Assembly (NCBI GenBank): GCA_005799265.1
Contig: SYHD01000234.1
Location: 1-42,932, forward strand
Length of the DNA stretch: 42,932 bases
Direction of reading: 5' to 3'
From: Planctomycetia bacterium
GTDB taxonomy: Bacteria > Planctomycetota > Planctomycetia > Gemmatales > Gemmataceae
In this document: positions 8,623 through 15,000 of the stretch, piece after piece
How positions within the stretch are numbered: position 1 is the first letter of the stretch
How the letters are laid out: each line of letters opens with the position of its first letter
Program-made: the position numbers and the translations under genes
Notes under the pieces: model-generated
The model's input: the letters and a program-made list of their open reading frames with translations, nothing else
Databases searched by the model: none
What the model was told of the DNA's origin: nothing

Positions 8623-9468
8623 TCAAACCACAAACCGCCGCAAGAACGATACGCCTGCCGCCAGTTCCGCTTGATCGGCGCCGAGCACGGTGAGCGCGCC
8701 GCGGTATTCGATTTCCTCGAAGTTCGCCAGCAGTTGCATCCAGTCGATGTCGCCGTGGCCCAGCGCCACCGTGGCGAGCTTACTCGGACTGGTGCGCCGC
8801 GCGTCCTGAGCGTGGGCGTGCGCGAGGCGGCGGCCGAACGTGCGCACCGCAGCGTACGGATTGAAGCCGTTCATGATGAGATTGGCCGGATTGAAATTGA
8901 CCGCGAGGCTGCCAACGTCGAAGCGGTCGAGATACGCGACCAGCGTTGCAGGTTCGTCGTGGCCGGTGTCGAGGGCGACGATCACGCCGGTGCGGTCGCC
9001 GTGTTTGCCAAGCGCTTCGAGGCTGTCTTTCATCAGGGCGACGCGCGGGTCTTCTTTTTCAGCTAACGAATCGCGACCGTCAGGGAGCGGAGAGACCGCC
9101 TCAACCGTTCCCTGACGGTTGCGGCTCGTTTGCTCGGGGATGCGTCCGGCTTGAATGATCACCAGGCGCGGGCCAAGCTCGAACGCCAGCGCCATCGTCA
9201 GGCGGATCTGTTCCAGGCGCGGTTCGAGATCGTGTGCGTCGTCCAGGCCGCGCCGCAGCGGGCACTTGAGCGCCGAGACCGTGAGATCGTGCGAGCGCAA
9301 CAGGTGGGTGATCTCACGCCGGCCCGTCTGCGTCAGATTCTGGGGCAGCAGCTCCCCCGCCGCCTCCAGCTCGATTCCTTGCGCGCCAACCTTCTGCGCC
9401 AGAGGCAACGAACGCCTGAAGGGCAGCCCGAGTGATTTCAGACAGATGCCGAGCTTGATCCGGGCCAT
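8623..9468 (-). CDS. Sugar phosphate isomerase/epimerase-like TIM barrel, with an in-frame palindromic insert
   Basis: A 281-residue xylose-isomerase-like TIM-barrel protein. Barrel strands can be followed in KLGICLKSLG, GAQGIELEAAGEL, LTVSALKCPL, LGPRLVIIQAGRI, TGVIVALDTGH, VGSLAVNFNPANLI and RLAHAHAQDARR, where the Glu/Asp/His positions fit the metal site. The substrate is unknown. Between strand RLVIIQAGRIPE and the helix RVALMKDSLEALG, about 25 residues (QTSRNRQGTVEAVSPLPDG onwards) are encoded by a 74-base palindrome at 9061-9134 that keeps the frame. The start at 9468 has GAGGAAA upstream. The preceding gene's frame overlaps this one by 155 bases, probably because its own stop was lost. 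Confidence 0.85.
   Translation of the reverse strand: MARIKLGICLKSLGLPFRRSLPLAQKVGAQGIELEAAGELLPQNLTQTGRREITHLLRSHDLTVSALKCPLRRGLDDAHDLEPRLEQIRLTMALAFELGPRLVIIQAGRIPEQTSRNRQGTVEAVSPLPDGRDSLAEKEDPRVALMKDSLEALGKHGDRTGVIVALDTGHDEPATLVAYLDRFDVGSLAVNFNPANLIMNGFNPYAAVRTFGRRLAHAHAQDARRTSPSKLATVALGHGDIDWMQLLANFEEIEYRGALTVLGADQAELAAGVSFLRRFVV
9061..9134. repeat. Palindromic element inside a coding sequence (TIM-barrel gene)
   Basis: Arms 9061-9086 and 9109-9134 pair over 26 bases with four mismatches. Their core is ACCGTCAGGGA/TCCCTGACGGT and the centre carries a small GCGG-AGAGA-CCGC hairpin. The whole element is read as protein without a stop or frame change. The flanking gene reads as a normal TIM barrel on both sides, so this looks like an insertion of a mobile palindromic sequence rather than a native loop. 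Confidence 0.75.
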
Positions 9469-10012
9469 CGATTTCCTCGAGTGATGCAGCGACGGGCGCC
9501 TCATGACTATGATAGCGAAATGGCCGCGCGATCTCCTCGAACTGCCCCTTCGGCAGATTGACCGTCCCCCACTTCGGACTGCGCACGCGCATGTGCTTGC
9601 GATAATCGTCGAGCGTCACGGCGCGAAAAAGATAGACCTCGTTTTTGTAGCGCCAGACATCGGGCGTGTCATCGAGCGTGACGGTCGGCATGACGCGATA
9701 CATGAAGACGAAGAGGGGTAAATATTCGACGCCGAAGAGGGCCTGCCAGTGCGTGAGGCCATCGACGTCCTCTTGCGTGGCCCAGCTCTCCCAGACGTAG
9801 CGCGGTTTGTCAGGCGGCCCGCCGGGGAAGCGCCGTCCTTTGACATCGACGAGCAATTTGGCGCCGGTCGGCCCGAGTACGATGAAGTCGAGATTCTTGA
9901 CGGGCACGTCGCCGAGAACGGCGCGGCGCGTCTCATCGACGGCGACGTAGCACAATCCCTGCTCCTTGAGGAACGCTTCAAAGGCCGTTTCGTAGGGATT
10001 GCTGCGGTCCAT
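9314..10012 (-). CDS. HYExAFE-type planctomycete protein with an overlapping C-terminal extension
   Basis: The N-terminus MDRSNPYETAFEAFLKEQ matches the motif that names the HYExAFE family, known from planctomycetes and of unknown function. The next part (LDFIVLGPTGAKLLVDVKGRR, then the WE.W.TQEDVDGLTHWQALFG stretch) has an Asp...Asp-x-Lys arrangement reminiscent of PD-(D/E)XK nuclease folds, so a nuclease relation is a reasonable inference. Conserved-looking sequence ends near KGQFEEIARPF (about residue 165). The last 65 or so residues are Ala/Gly/Arg-rich and overlap the TIM-barrel gene by 155 bases in another frame, suggesting loss of the original stop. It starts 18 bases after the upstream gene. 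Confidence 0.75.
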   Translation of the reverse strand: MDRSNPYETAFEAFLKEQGLCYVAVDETRRAVLGDVPVKNLDFIVLGPTGAKLLVDVKGRRFPGGPPDKPRYVWESWATQEDVDGLTHWQALFGVEYLPLFVFMYRVMPTVTLDDTPDVWRYKNEVYLFRAVTLDDYRKHMRVRSPKWGTVNLPKGQFEEIARPFRYHSHEAPVAASLEEIDGPDQARHLSEITRAALQAFVASGAEGWRARNRAGGGGGAAAPESDADGPA

Positions 10013-10030
10013 GATGGGGCTTCCGCGTCT

Positions 10031-10786
10031 TCACGCTGCCGCCTCGCCGTTCCGCGCGACATGGTAGTACACCGCCGATCCTATGAGCAGCGCGTATTCT
10101 GGTCCAGGGGTATCGCCCGGCCCCGTACTCGTCAGTAGGGCCACGTGCTTTGCGTCTTGCATTCGCTTCAGGCCGGCGTGAAATTCTTTGATGGTCAGGT
10201 CCAGTTGCTTCTCCCGCAACCACTCGAACAGATCGCCTAACGGACAACGCGGCCCCAGACCGACCTGGCGGCGCCGCGCCAAAAACTCGAGCGTCTCCGC
10301 CTGCCACGGTGTCTCGCCCGGCGGCGCAGGCGCGCGCGCCGCCTCGAGATTGCGGATGGCCTCGTCTACGCGTTGAGTTAGTTGCTCGAATCGCTTGCGC
10401 ATGGCGACAACCTCGTCGGCATAGCGCTGCATGTGCGTGCGGATCTGCGTGTTCATCTCCGCGACCCATGTCGGAAAGCCTTCCAGATTGGCGGTCAAGA
10501 GATCGCGCAGCTCATTGAGAACGCGGTCCGGCGTCTCGCCTTCGAGCAGGTAGTCCAGTCCTTTCGGCGTTACGCGCACCCATTCGACGGAGGTCTTGCC
10601 GACGGTCTCGACGCGGGTAATTTCCAGCAGCCCGTCCGCGACCGCTTGGTCCGCGATCTCCGCATTCATGCGCGTGCGCTGAGCGAAAAGGCCCGGCAGC
10701 TTGCCGCGGCAATAGAGCCGGGCCTCGTTGCGTTCCAGCGAACCGGTCTTGAGCGCGTCGAGCAGAGCAAGTTTGCGTCGATCCAT
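10031..10786 (-). CDS. Conserved-looking protein with winged-helix-like N-terminus and coiled coil
   Basis: A 251-residue cytoplasmic protein I cannot assign to a named family. The N-terminal 85 residues (LALLDALKTGSLERNEARLY...VTPKGLDYLLEGETP) read like a winged-helix DNA-binding domain of the kind that ends in a TPKG wing. Residues about 100-150 form a predicted coiled coil (HMQRYADEVVAMRKRFEQLT...EAIRNLEAARA). The C-terminal third (LGDLFEWLREKQLDLTIKEF...HVALLTSTG) resembles a second winged helix. The start at 10786 is firm, with GGAGG upstream. It leads a minus-strand operon with the HYExAFE protein and the TIM-barrel protein, and is divergent from trpS. A DNA-associated role is inference. 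Confidence 0.7.
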   Translation of the reverse strand: MDRRKLALLDALKTGSLERNEARLYCRGKLPGLFAQRTRMNAEIADQAVADGLLEITRVETVGKTSVEWVRVTPKGLDYLLEGETPDRVLNELRDLLTANLEGFPTWVAEMNTQIRTHMQRYADEVVAMRKRFEQLTQRVDEAIRNLEAARAPAPPGETPWQAETLEFLARRRQVGLGPRCPLGDLFEWLREKQLDLTIKEFHAGLKRMQDAKHVALLTSTGPGDTPGPEYALLIGSAVYYHVARNGEAAA

Positions 10787-10861
10787 GACGAACCTCCGTG
10801 GCCAGGGTTTGTCCCCCAGTGTACAGTGAAAGCAGATTCGGGTGAACAGCAAAACGGCCGC

Positions 10862-10895
10862 TTGCGGCTTGGCACGCGAACCTGCCAAGCCGCAA
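10862..10895. repeat. Short palindrome upstream of trpS
   Basis: Perfect 13-base arms (TTGCGGCTTGGCA at 10862-10874, its complement at 10883-10895) enclose an eight-base loop. The element ends 19 bases before the chosen trpS ATG, so it may fold in the leader and affect initiation. Its arm resembles the GCTTGCGGCTTAGC element seen at 34397, 35928 and 39661, of which it is probably a short member. Confidence 0.65.
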
Positions 10896-10914
10896 ACGAC
10901 TGATGGAATACCAC

Positions 10915-11943
10915 ATGGACCCCACCCCCAAGCGTCCCCGTTACCTCTCCGGCGTGCAGCCCTCCGGCAAGCTGCACCTGGGCAACTACTTCGGCGCGAT
11001 CAAACAGCACATCGAACTGCAAGATCACGGCGAGTGCTTCTATTTCATCGCAAACTATCATGCGCAAACGACGATGCGCGACCTGGCCGAGAAGCTCTCC
11101 GTCGAACAGAGCCGGAAGCTCAAGGCCGCCGATCTGCTGCGGCAGAATACGCTCGATGTCGCGCTCGACTATCTCGCGCTGGGGCTCGATCCCGCCAGGG
11201 CAGTCTTCTATCGCCAGTCGGACGTGCCCGAAGTAACCGAGCTGGCGTGGATCTTGGCGACTGTCACCAACATGGGCCTGCTCGAACGCGCCGTGTCGTA
11301 CAAGGAAAAAATCGACAAGGGGATCGATGCCACGGTAGGCCTTTTCACTTACCCGATCCTGATGGCCGCCGACATCCTTATCGTCCGCTCGAACATCGTT
11401 CCCGTCGGCAAGGATCAAGTGCAGCACCTGGAGATGACCGCCGACATCGCCGGCAAGTTCAACCGCGCCTTCGACAAGGACATTTTCCCGATCCCAACCT
11501 ACAAGCTCGACAAAGAATCGAAGGTGCCGGGCACGGACGGCCAAAAGATGAGCAAGTCCTACGGCAACACGATCGAGATCTTCGCGGAAGGCAAGCCGCT
11601 GGAGAAGACGGTGATGGCGATCAAGACCGATTCGACGCCGATGGGCCAGCCGCTCAACCCGGAGCCGTGCAACGTCTTCGCGCTGTACAGCCTGTTTGCG
11701 ACGTCGGAGGAGAAGGACGAGCTGGCCGCGAAGTACAAGGCCGGCACGATCGGCTTCGGCGGCGCCAAGAAGCTCTTGAAGGAGAAGATCGACAGCTATT
11801 TCGCGCCGTTTCGCGACAAGCGCAGAGCGCTGGCCGCCAAGCCGGACACCGTGGAGGACATCTTGCGCGACGGCGCCAAGCGCGCCCGTATCGAGACGCA
11901 GCGGACGATGGAGAAGGTGTACAAGGCGACGGGGTTGCGTTAA
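10915..11943 (+). CDS. trpS: Tryptophanyl-tRNA synthetase
   Basis: A 342-residue class I aminoacyl-tRNA synthetase charging tRNA-Trp. The ATP-binding HIGH-type motif is in GVQPSGKLHLGNYFG (near residue 20) and KMSKS lies at residues 211-215. DVPEVTELAWI and PILMAADILI are typical tryptophanyl-enzyme sequence, and PVGKDQVQHLEMTADIA forms the Trp/AMP pocket. The length is usual for bacterial TrpS. Two starts are possible, 10903 and 10915; neither has a clear ribosome site. I prefer 10915, which gives MDPTPKRPRYLSG. The gene is divergent from the coiled-coil protein and is followed 63 bases later by the FAD/Fe-S oxidoreductase. Confidence 0.95.
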   Translation: MDPTPKRPRYLSGVQPSGKLHLGNYFGAIKQHIELQDHGECFYFIANYHAQTTMRDLAEKLSVEQSRKLKAADLLRQNTLDVALDYLALGLDPARAVFYRQSDVPEVTELAWILATVTNMGLLERAVSYKEKIDKGIDATVGLFTYPILMAADILIVRSNIVPVGKDQVQHLEMTADIAGKFNRAFDKDIFPIPTYKLDKESKVPGTDGQKMSKSYGNTIEIFAEGKPLEKTVMAIKTDSTPMGQPLNPEPCNVFALYSLFATSEEKDELAAKYKAGTIGFGGAKKLLKEKIDSYFAPFRDKRRALAAKPDTVEDILRDGAKRARIETQRTMEKVYKATGLR

Positions 11944-12006
11944 TGTCGCTGGGGGGCCTGGCGTTTGCAGAGTGCCGTGCGAACGCTAAACGCATAAAGT
12001 CACGCC

Positions 12007-14961
12007 ATGGACTTCGCCGCGCAAAAACACGCCGCCCTGCTCGACCATCTGCGCCGCTACATCGACGGCGAGGTGCGTTTCGATGCCGTCACGCGCAAGC
12101 TCTACTCGACCGACGCCAGCATCTATCAGATCGAGCCCGTCGGCGTCGTCATCCCGAAAACCGCCGCCGCCTTGCAAACCGCCGTGCAGATCGCCCTGGA
12201 GATGCACGTCCCCATCATCGCGCGCGGCGGCGGCACGAGTCTGTCGGGGCAATCGATCGGTCCGGGCCTCGTTCTGGATTGCAGTAAGTATCTCAATCAA
12301 ATTCTCGACATCGATCCGGTCCTGCAAATTGCCCGCGTGCAGCCCGGCGTTGTTCTCGATCAGTTCAACCGCGAACTCGCACGCCACGAGCTGATGTTCG
12401 GCCCCGACGTCGCCACCGCGAGCCGGGCCAACCTCGGCGGCATGATCGGCAATAACTCCGCCGGTTCGCACTCCATCGTCCACGGCAAGACCATCGACCA
12501 CGTCCGTAAACTGCGCGTCATCCTCAGCGACGGCAAGACGCACGAGCTTGGCCCCGTCGATTGGCAACGTCAGGATGATCGCACCTTCCTCGGCCAATTG
12601 CACCGGCGCGTCTGGCAAATCGCGACCGACAACGCCGTCGAGATTCGCCATCGTTTCCCGCGCATTCTACGGCGCGTCAGTGGCTATAACCTCGACGCCT
12701 TCGTGGCATACGATTCCAATCGTGTGATGGGAAACACACCATTGGAATCGTATGCCACGAAAGCCGGTCTGCACCAACTCCTCGTGGGCAGCGAAGGCAC
12801 GCTTGGCGTCATGCTCGACGCGGAGCTGAATCTCGTGCCGAGGCCCAAGGTCGTCGGCCTGCTCATCCCGCAATTCGTCAGCCTCGCCGCCGCGCTGGAT
12901 GCGGTCGCCATTTGCCTGGAAATGCAGCCGGCTGCGGTCGAATTGATGGATCAAAAGCTGATCGAACTGGCGCGCAACAATCTCTCTTTGCGCGAAACGG
13001 CCGCGGCGCTGACCGGAACGCCTGAAGCGCTCTTGATGGTCGAATTCGCGGGCGACGACTTCCGCTTCGTGACCGACCGCATCGTCAAGCTGCAAGCGAA
13101 ACTGCAAGGCCTGCCGGGGCTGATCGCGACGCTGCCCGCCATTGAAGCGTCGCAACGCCAGCCGTTGTGGAATCTGCGCAACGCGGCCGTCCCGCTGTTG
13201 CTCGGCGTACCGGGGGATCGCAAGCCGGTGGCGTTCATCGAGGACACCGCCGTCGCCCCGGAGCATTTGCCGAGGTACGTCGCGCGCTTCAAGGAGATCC
13301 TGCACAAGCACGGTACGGACGGCACCTTCTACGGCCATGCCAGCGTCGGTTGCCTGCACATCCGCCCCGTCTTGAACATCAAGGATCCGACTGACTTGAC
13401 GCGCATGCGCGCGATCACCGAGGACATCACCGATCTCATCCTCGAATTCGGCGGCAGTCTCTCCGGCGAGCACGGCGACGGCCTGGCCCGCAGCGAGTGG
13501 AGCCGCAAGATGTTCGGCGATGTCGTCTACAACGCCTTCTGCCAAGTGAAGGACGCCTTCGATCCGCAACATCTCTTCAACCCCGGCAAGATCGTCCACG
13601 CGCCGCCCATGACCGACAACCTGCGCTACGGCCCGACGTATCATCCCGTCCCACCGCCGACCGTATTCGACTACGCGAAACAAGAGGGCTTCACCGGCGC
13701 GGTCGAAATGTGCAACGGCGCCGGCGTATGCCGAAAGCTGCAAGGCGGCGCGATGTGTCCGTCGTTCCGGGCGACGCGCGACGAGAAGGACAACACGCGC
13801 GGCCGGGCCAACGTGCTGCGGTTAGCGCTTGTCAGCGATGAGCCGATGAAAGCGCTTGCCGGCGATGGCGTCAACGACGTGCTCGATCTGTGCCTGTCGT
13901 GCAAGGCGTGCAAATCGGAGTGCCCGAGCAACGTCGATCTCGCCAAGCTCAAGGCCGAGGTGATGCACCTGCGCTACCAAGAACACCCGCGGCCGATGCT
14001 GCACCGTTTGCTCGCGCAGATGCACTACTGGAATCGCGTCGGCTCGCTGTTCGCCCCCGCGGCAAATTTCGTACAGCATAATCACTTGGTGCGCTGGCTG
14101 ATGCACCACTTCGTCGGCGTCGACAAGAGACGCCGGCTGCCCGAGTTGCACTTCCGCAATTTTCGCCGATGGTTCGCCTGGCACAAGCGGCGCCGCACGA
14201 TGATCCCTCGGCTCGAAGACACCGTGCTCCTGCTCGCCGACTGCTTCACGACTTACAACGAGCCGGCGATCGGCAAGTCGGCGGTGCGCGTTCTCGAAAC
14301 GGCGGGTTTCGGCGTCGAGCTGGCGAACCTGACGTGCTGCGGCCGCACGCTCATCAGCAAGGGTTTTCTGGCGGAAGCGCGCGACCTGATCCACGCGCAA
14401 GCGCCGCGCTTGGCGTCGCGCCTCGCGCGCGGCACGCCGATCCTGGGCCTGGAGCCGAGTTGCCTGTTGACGCTGGTCGATGAATGGCCCGAACTCGCCC
14501 CCGGCCCCGCGACAGCGTTGATCGCCAAGGCCGCCCATCTCGCCGACGGTTGGCTCGCGAAACAGGTGCGAGAAGCAAGATGCGAACTCAAACTCGGTAC
14601 TCCGTACTCGGTACTTCAAACTCAGCACTCGGCACTCGTCCACGGCCACTGCCACCAAAAAGCCCTCGTCGGCATGAGTGGAACCGCGAGCCTCTTGAAG
14701 CTCATCCCCGGCCTCGACGTGCACATGCTCGACACCGGCTGCTGCGGTATGGCCGGCGCCTTCGGCTACGAGAGCGAGCACTACGACCTGAGCGTCGCCA
14801 TCGCCCAGCTCGATTTGCTCCCCGCGCTTGCACAACAACCCGATGCGCTCGTGATCGCGCCGGGCACGTCGTGTCGCCATCAGATCCGCGATCTCGCGGC
14901 CAGGCGGGCGCTGCATCCGCTCGAGTTGTTGGCGGCGGCGCTCGAAGCCAACCAACCATAG
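12007..14961 (+). CDS. FAD-linked oxidase fused to Fe-S/CCG domains (D-lactate/glycolate dehydrogenase-like)
   Basis: A 984-residue two-part flavoprotein that would oxidise a 2-hydroxy acid and pass electrons through Fe-S clusters. Residues 1-540 are a GlcD-type FAD_binding_4 plus FAD-oxidase C domain (IIARGGGTSLSGQSIGPGLV, GGMIGNNSAGSHS, LVGSEGTLGV, SGEHGDGLARSEW). Then come two 4Fe-4S motifs (MCNGAGVC...AMCPSF and CLSCKACKSECPSN) and two CCG domains (LTCCGRT, TGCCGMAGAFG). This fused architecture is known in many bacteria; the substrate is not determined here. Two stretches do not belong to the family: a palindrome-encoded segment at about residues 232-252 and a repeat-derived segment at about 857-878, both in frame. 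The ribosome site is weak. Confidence 0.92.
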   Translation: MDFAAQKHAALLDHLRRYIDGEVRFDAVTRKLYSTDASIYQIEPVGVVIPKTAAALQTAVQIALEMHVPIIARGGGTSLSGQSIGPGLVLDCSKYLNQILDIDPVLQIARVQPGVVLDQFNRELARHELMFGPDVATASRANLGGMIGNNSAGSHSIVHGKTIDHVRKLRVILSDGKTHELGPVDWQRQDDRTFLGQLHRRVWQIATDNAVEIRHRFPRILRRVSGYNLDAFVAYDSNRVMGNTPLESYATKAGLHQLLVGSEGTLGVMLDAELNLVPRPKVVGLLIPQFVSLAAALDAVAICLEMQPAAVELMDQKLIELARNNLSLRETAAALTGTPEALLMVEFAGDDFRFVTDRIVKLQAKLQGLPGLIATLPAIEASQRQPLWNLRNAAVPLLLGVPGDRKPVAFIEDTAVAPEHLPRYVARFKEILHKHGTDGTFYGHASVGCLHIRPVLNIKDPTDLTRMRAITEDITDLILEFGGSLSGEHGDGLARSEWSRKMFGDVVYNAFCQVKDAFDPQHLFNPGKIVHAPPMTDNLRYGPTYHPVPPPTVFDYAKQEGFTGAVEMCNGAGVCRKLQGGAMCPSFRATRDEKDNTRGRANVLRLALVSDEPMKALAGDGVNDVLDLCLSCKACKSECPSNVDLAKLKAEVMHLRYQEHPRPMLHRLLAQMHYWNRVGSLFAPAANFVQHNHLVRWLMHHFVGVDKRRRLPELHFRNFRRWFAWHKRRRTMIPRLEDTVLLLADCFTTYNEPAIGKSAVRVLETAGFGVELANLTCCGRTLISKGFLAEARDLIHAQAPRLASRLARGTPILGLEPSCLLTLVDEWPELAPGPATALIAKAAHLADGWLAKQVREARCELKLGTPYSVLQTQHSALVHGHCHQKALVGMSGTASLLKLIPGLDVHMLDTGCCGMAGAFGYESEHYDLSVAIAQLDLLPALAQQPDALVIAPGTSCRHQIRDLAARRALHPLELLAAALEANQP
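12700..12761. repeat. Palindromic element inside the FAD-linked oxidase gene
   Basis: Perfect 21-base arms: 12700-12720 begins TTCGTGGCATACGATTCCAA, and 12741-12761 is its exact complement. They extend inward with one mismatch to 27 bases (GTGTG/CACAC). The element is translated in frame as FVAYDSNRV...PLESYATKA, between YNLDA and LVGSEGTLGV. Family members usually have only a short variable loop there, so this appears to be an inserted palindrome that the protein tolerates. Confidence 0.85.
14576..14638. repeat. Short tandem-like repeat translated inside the FAD-linked oxidase gene
   Basis: The 10-mer ACTCGGTACT occurs twice with a four-base spacer (ccgt), followed by the related ACTCAGCACT and cggcactc. 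The stretch is translated as ELKLGTPYSVLQTQHSAL just before the conserved VHGHCHQKAL of the second CCG domain. It looks like a second small inserted repeat in this gene. No frame change results. Confidence 0.6.
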
Positions 14962-15000
14962 GGTTCCCGGTCTTGGGCGTGGATTTGCCGCGAGCGTGCG

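Noticed and set aside
10842..12287. Long plus-strand frame over trpS and the start of the oxidoreductase
   Set aside because: It is out of frame with both recognisable proteins and is Arg/Gln-rich, as high-GC shadows are.
12007..14961. Suspected frameshifts in the FAD/Fe-S oxidoreductase at the two odd segments
   Set aside because: The frame is continuous and family motifs resume directly after each segment, so these are in-frame insertions and not errors.
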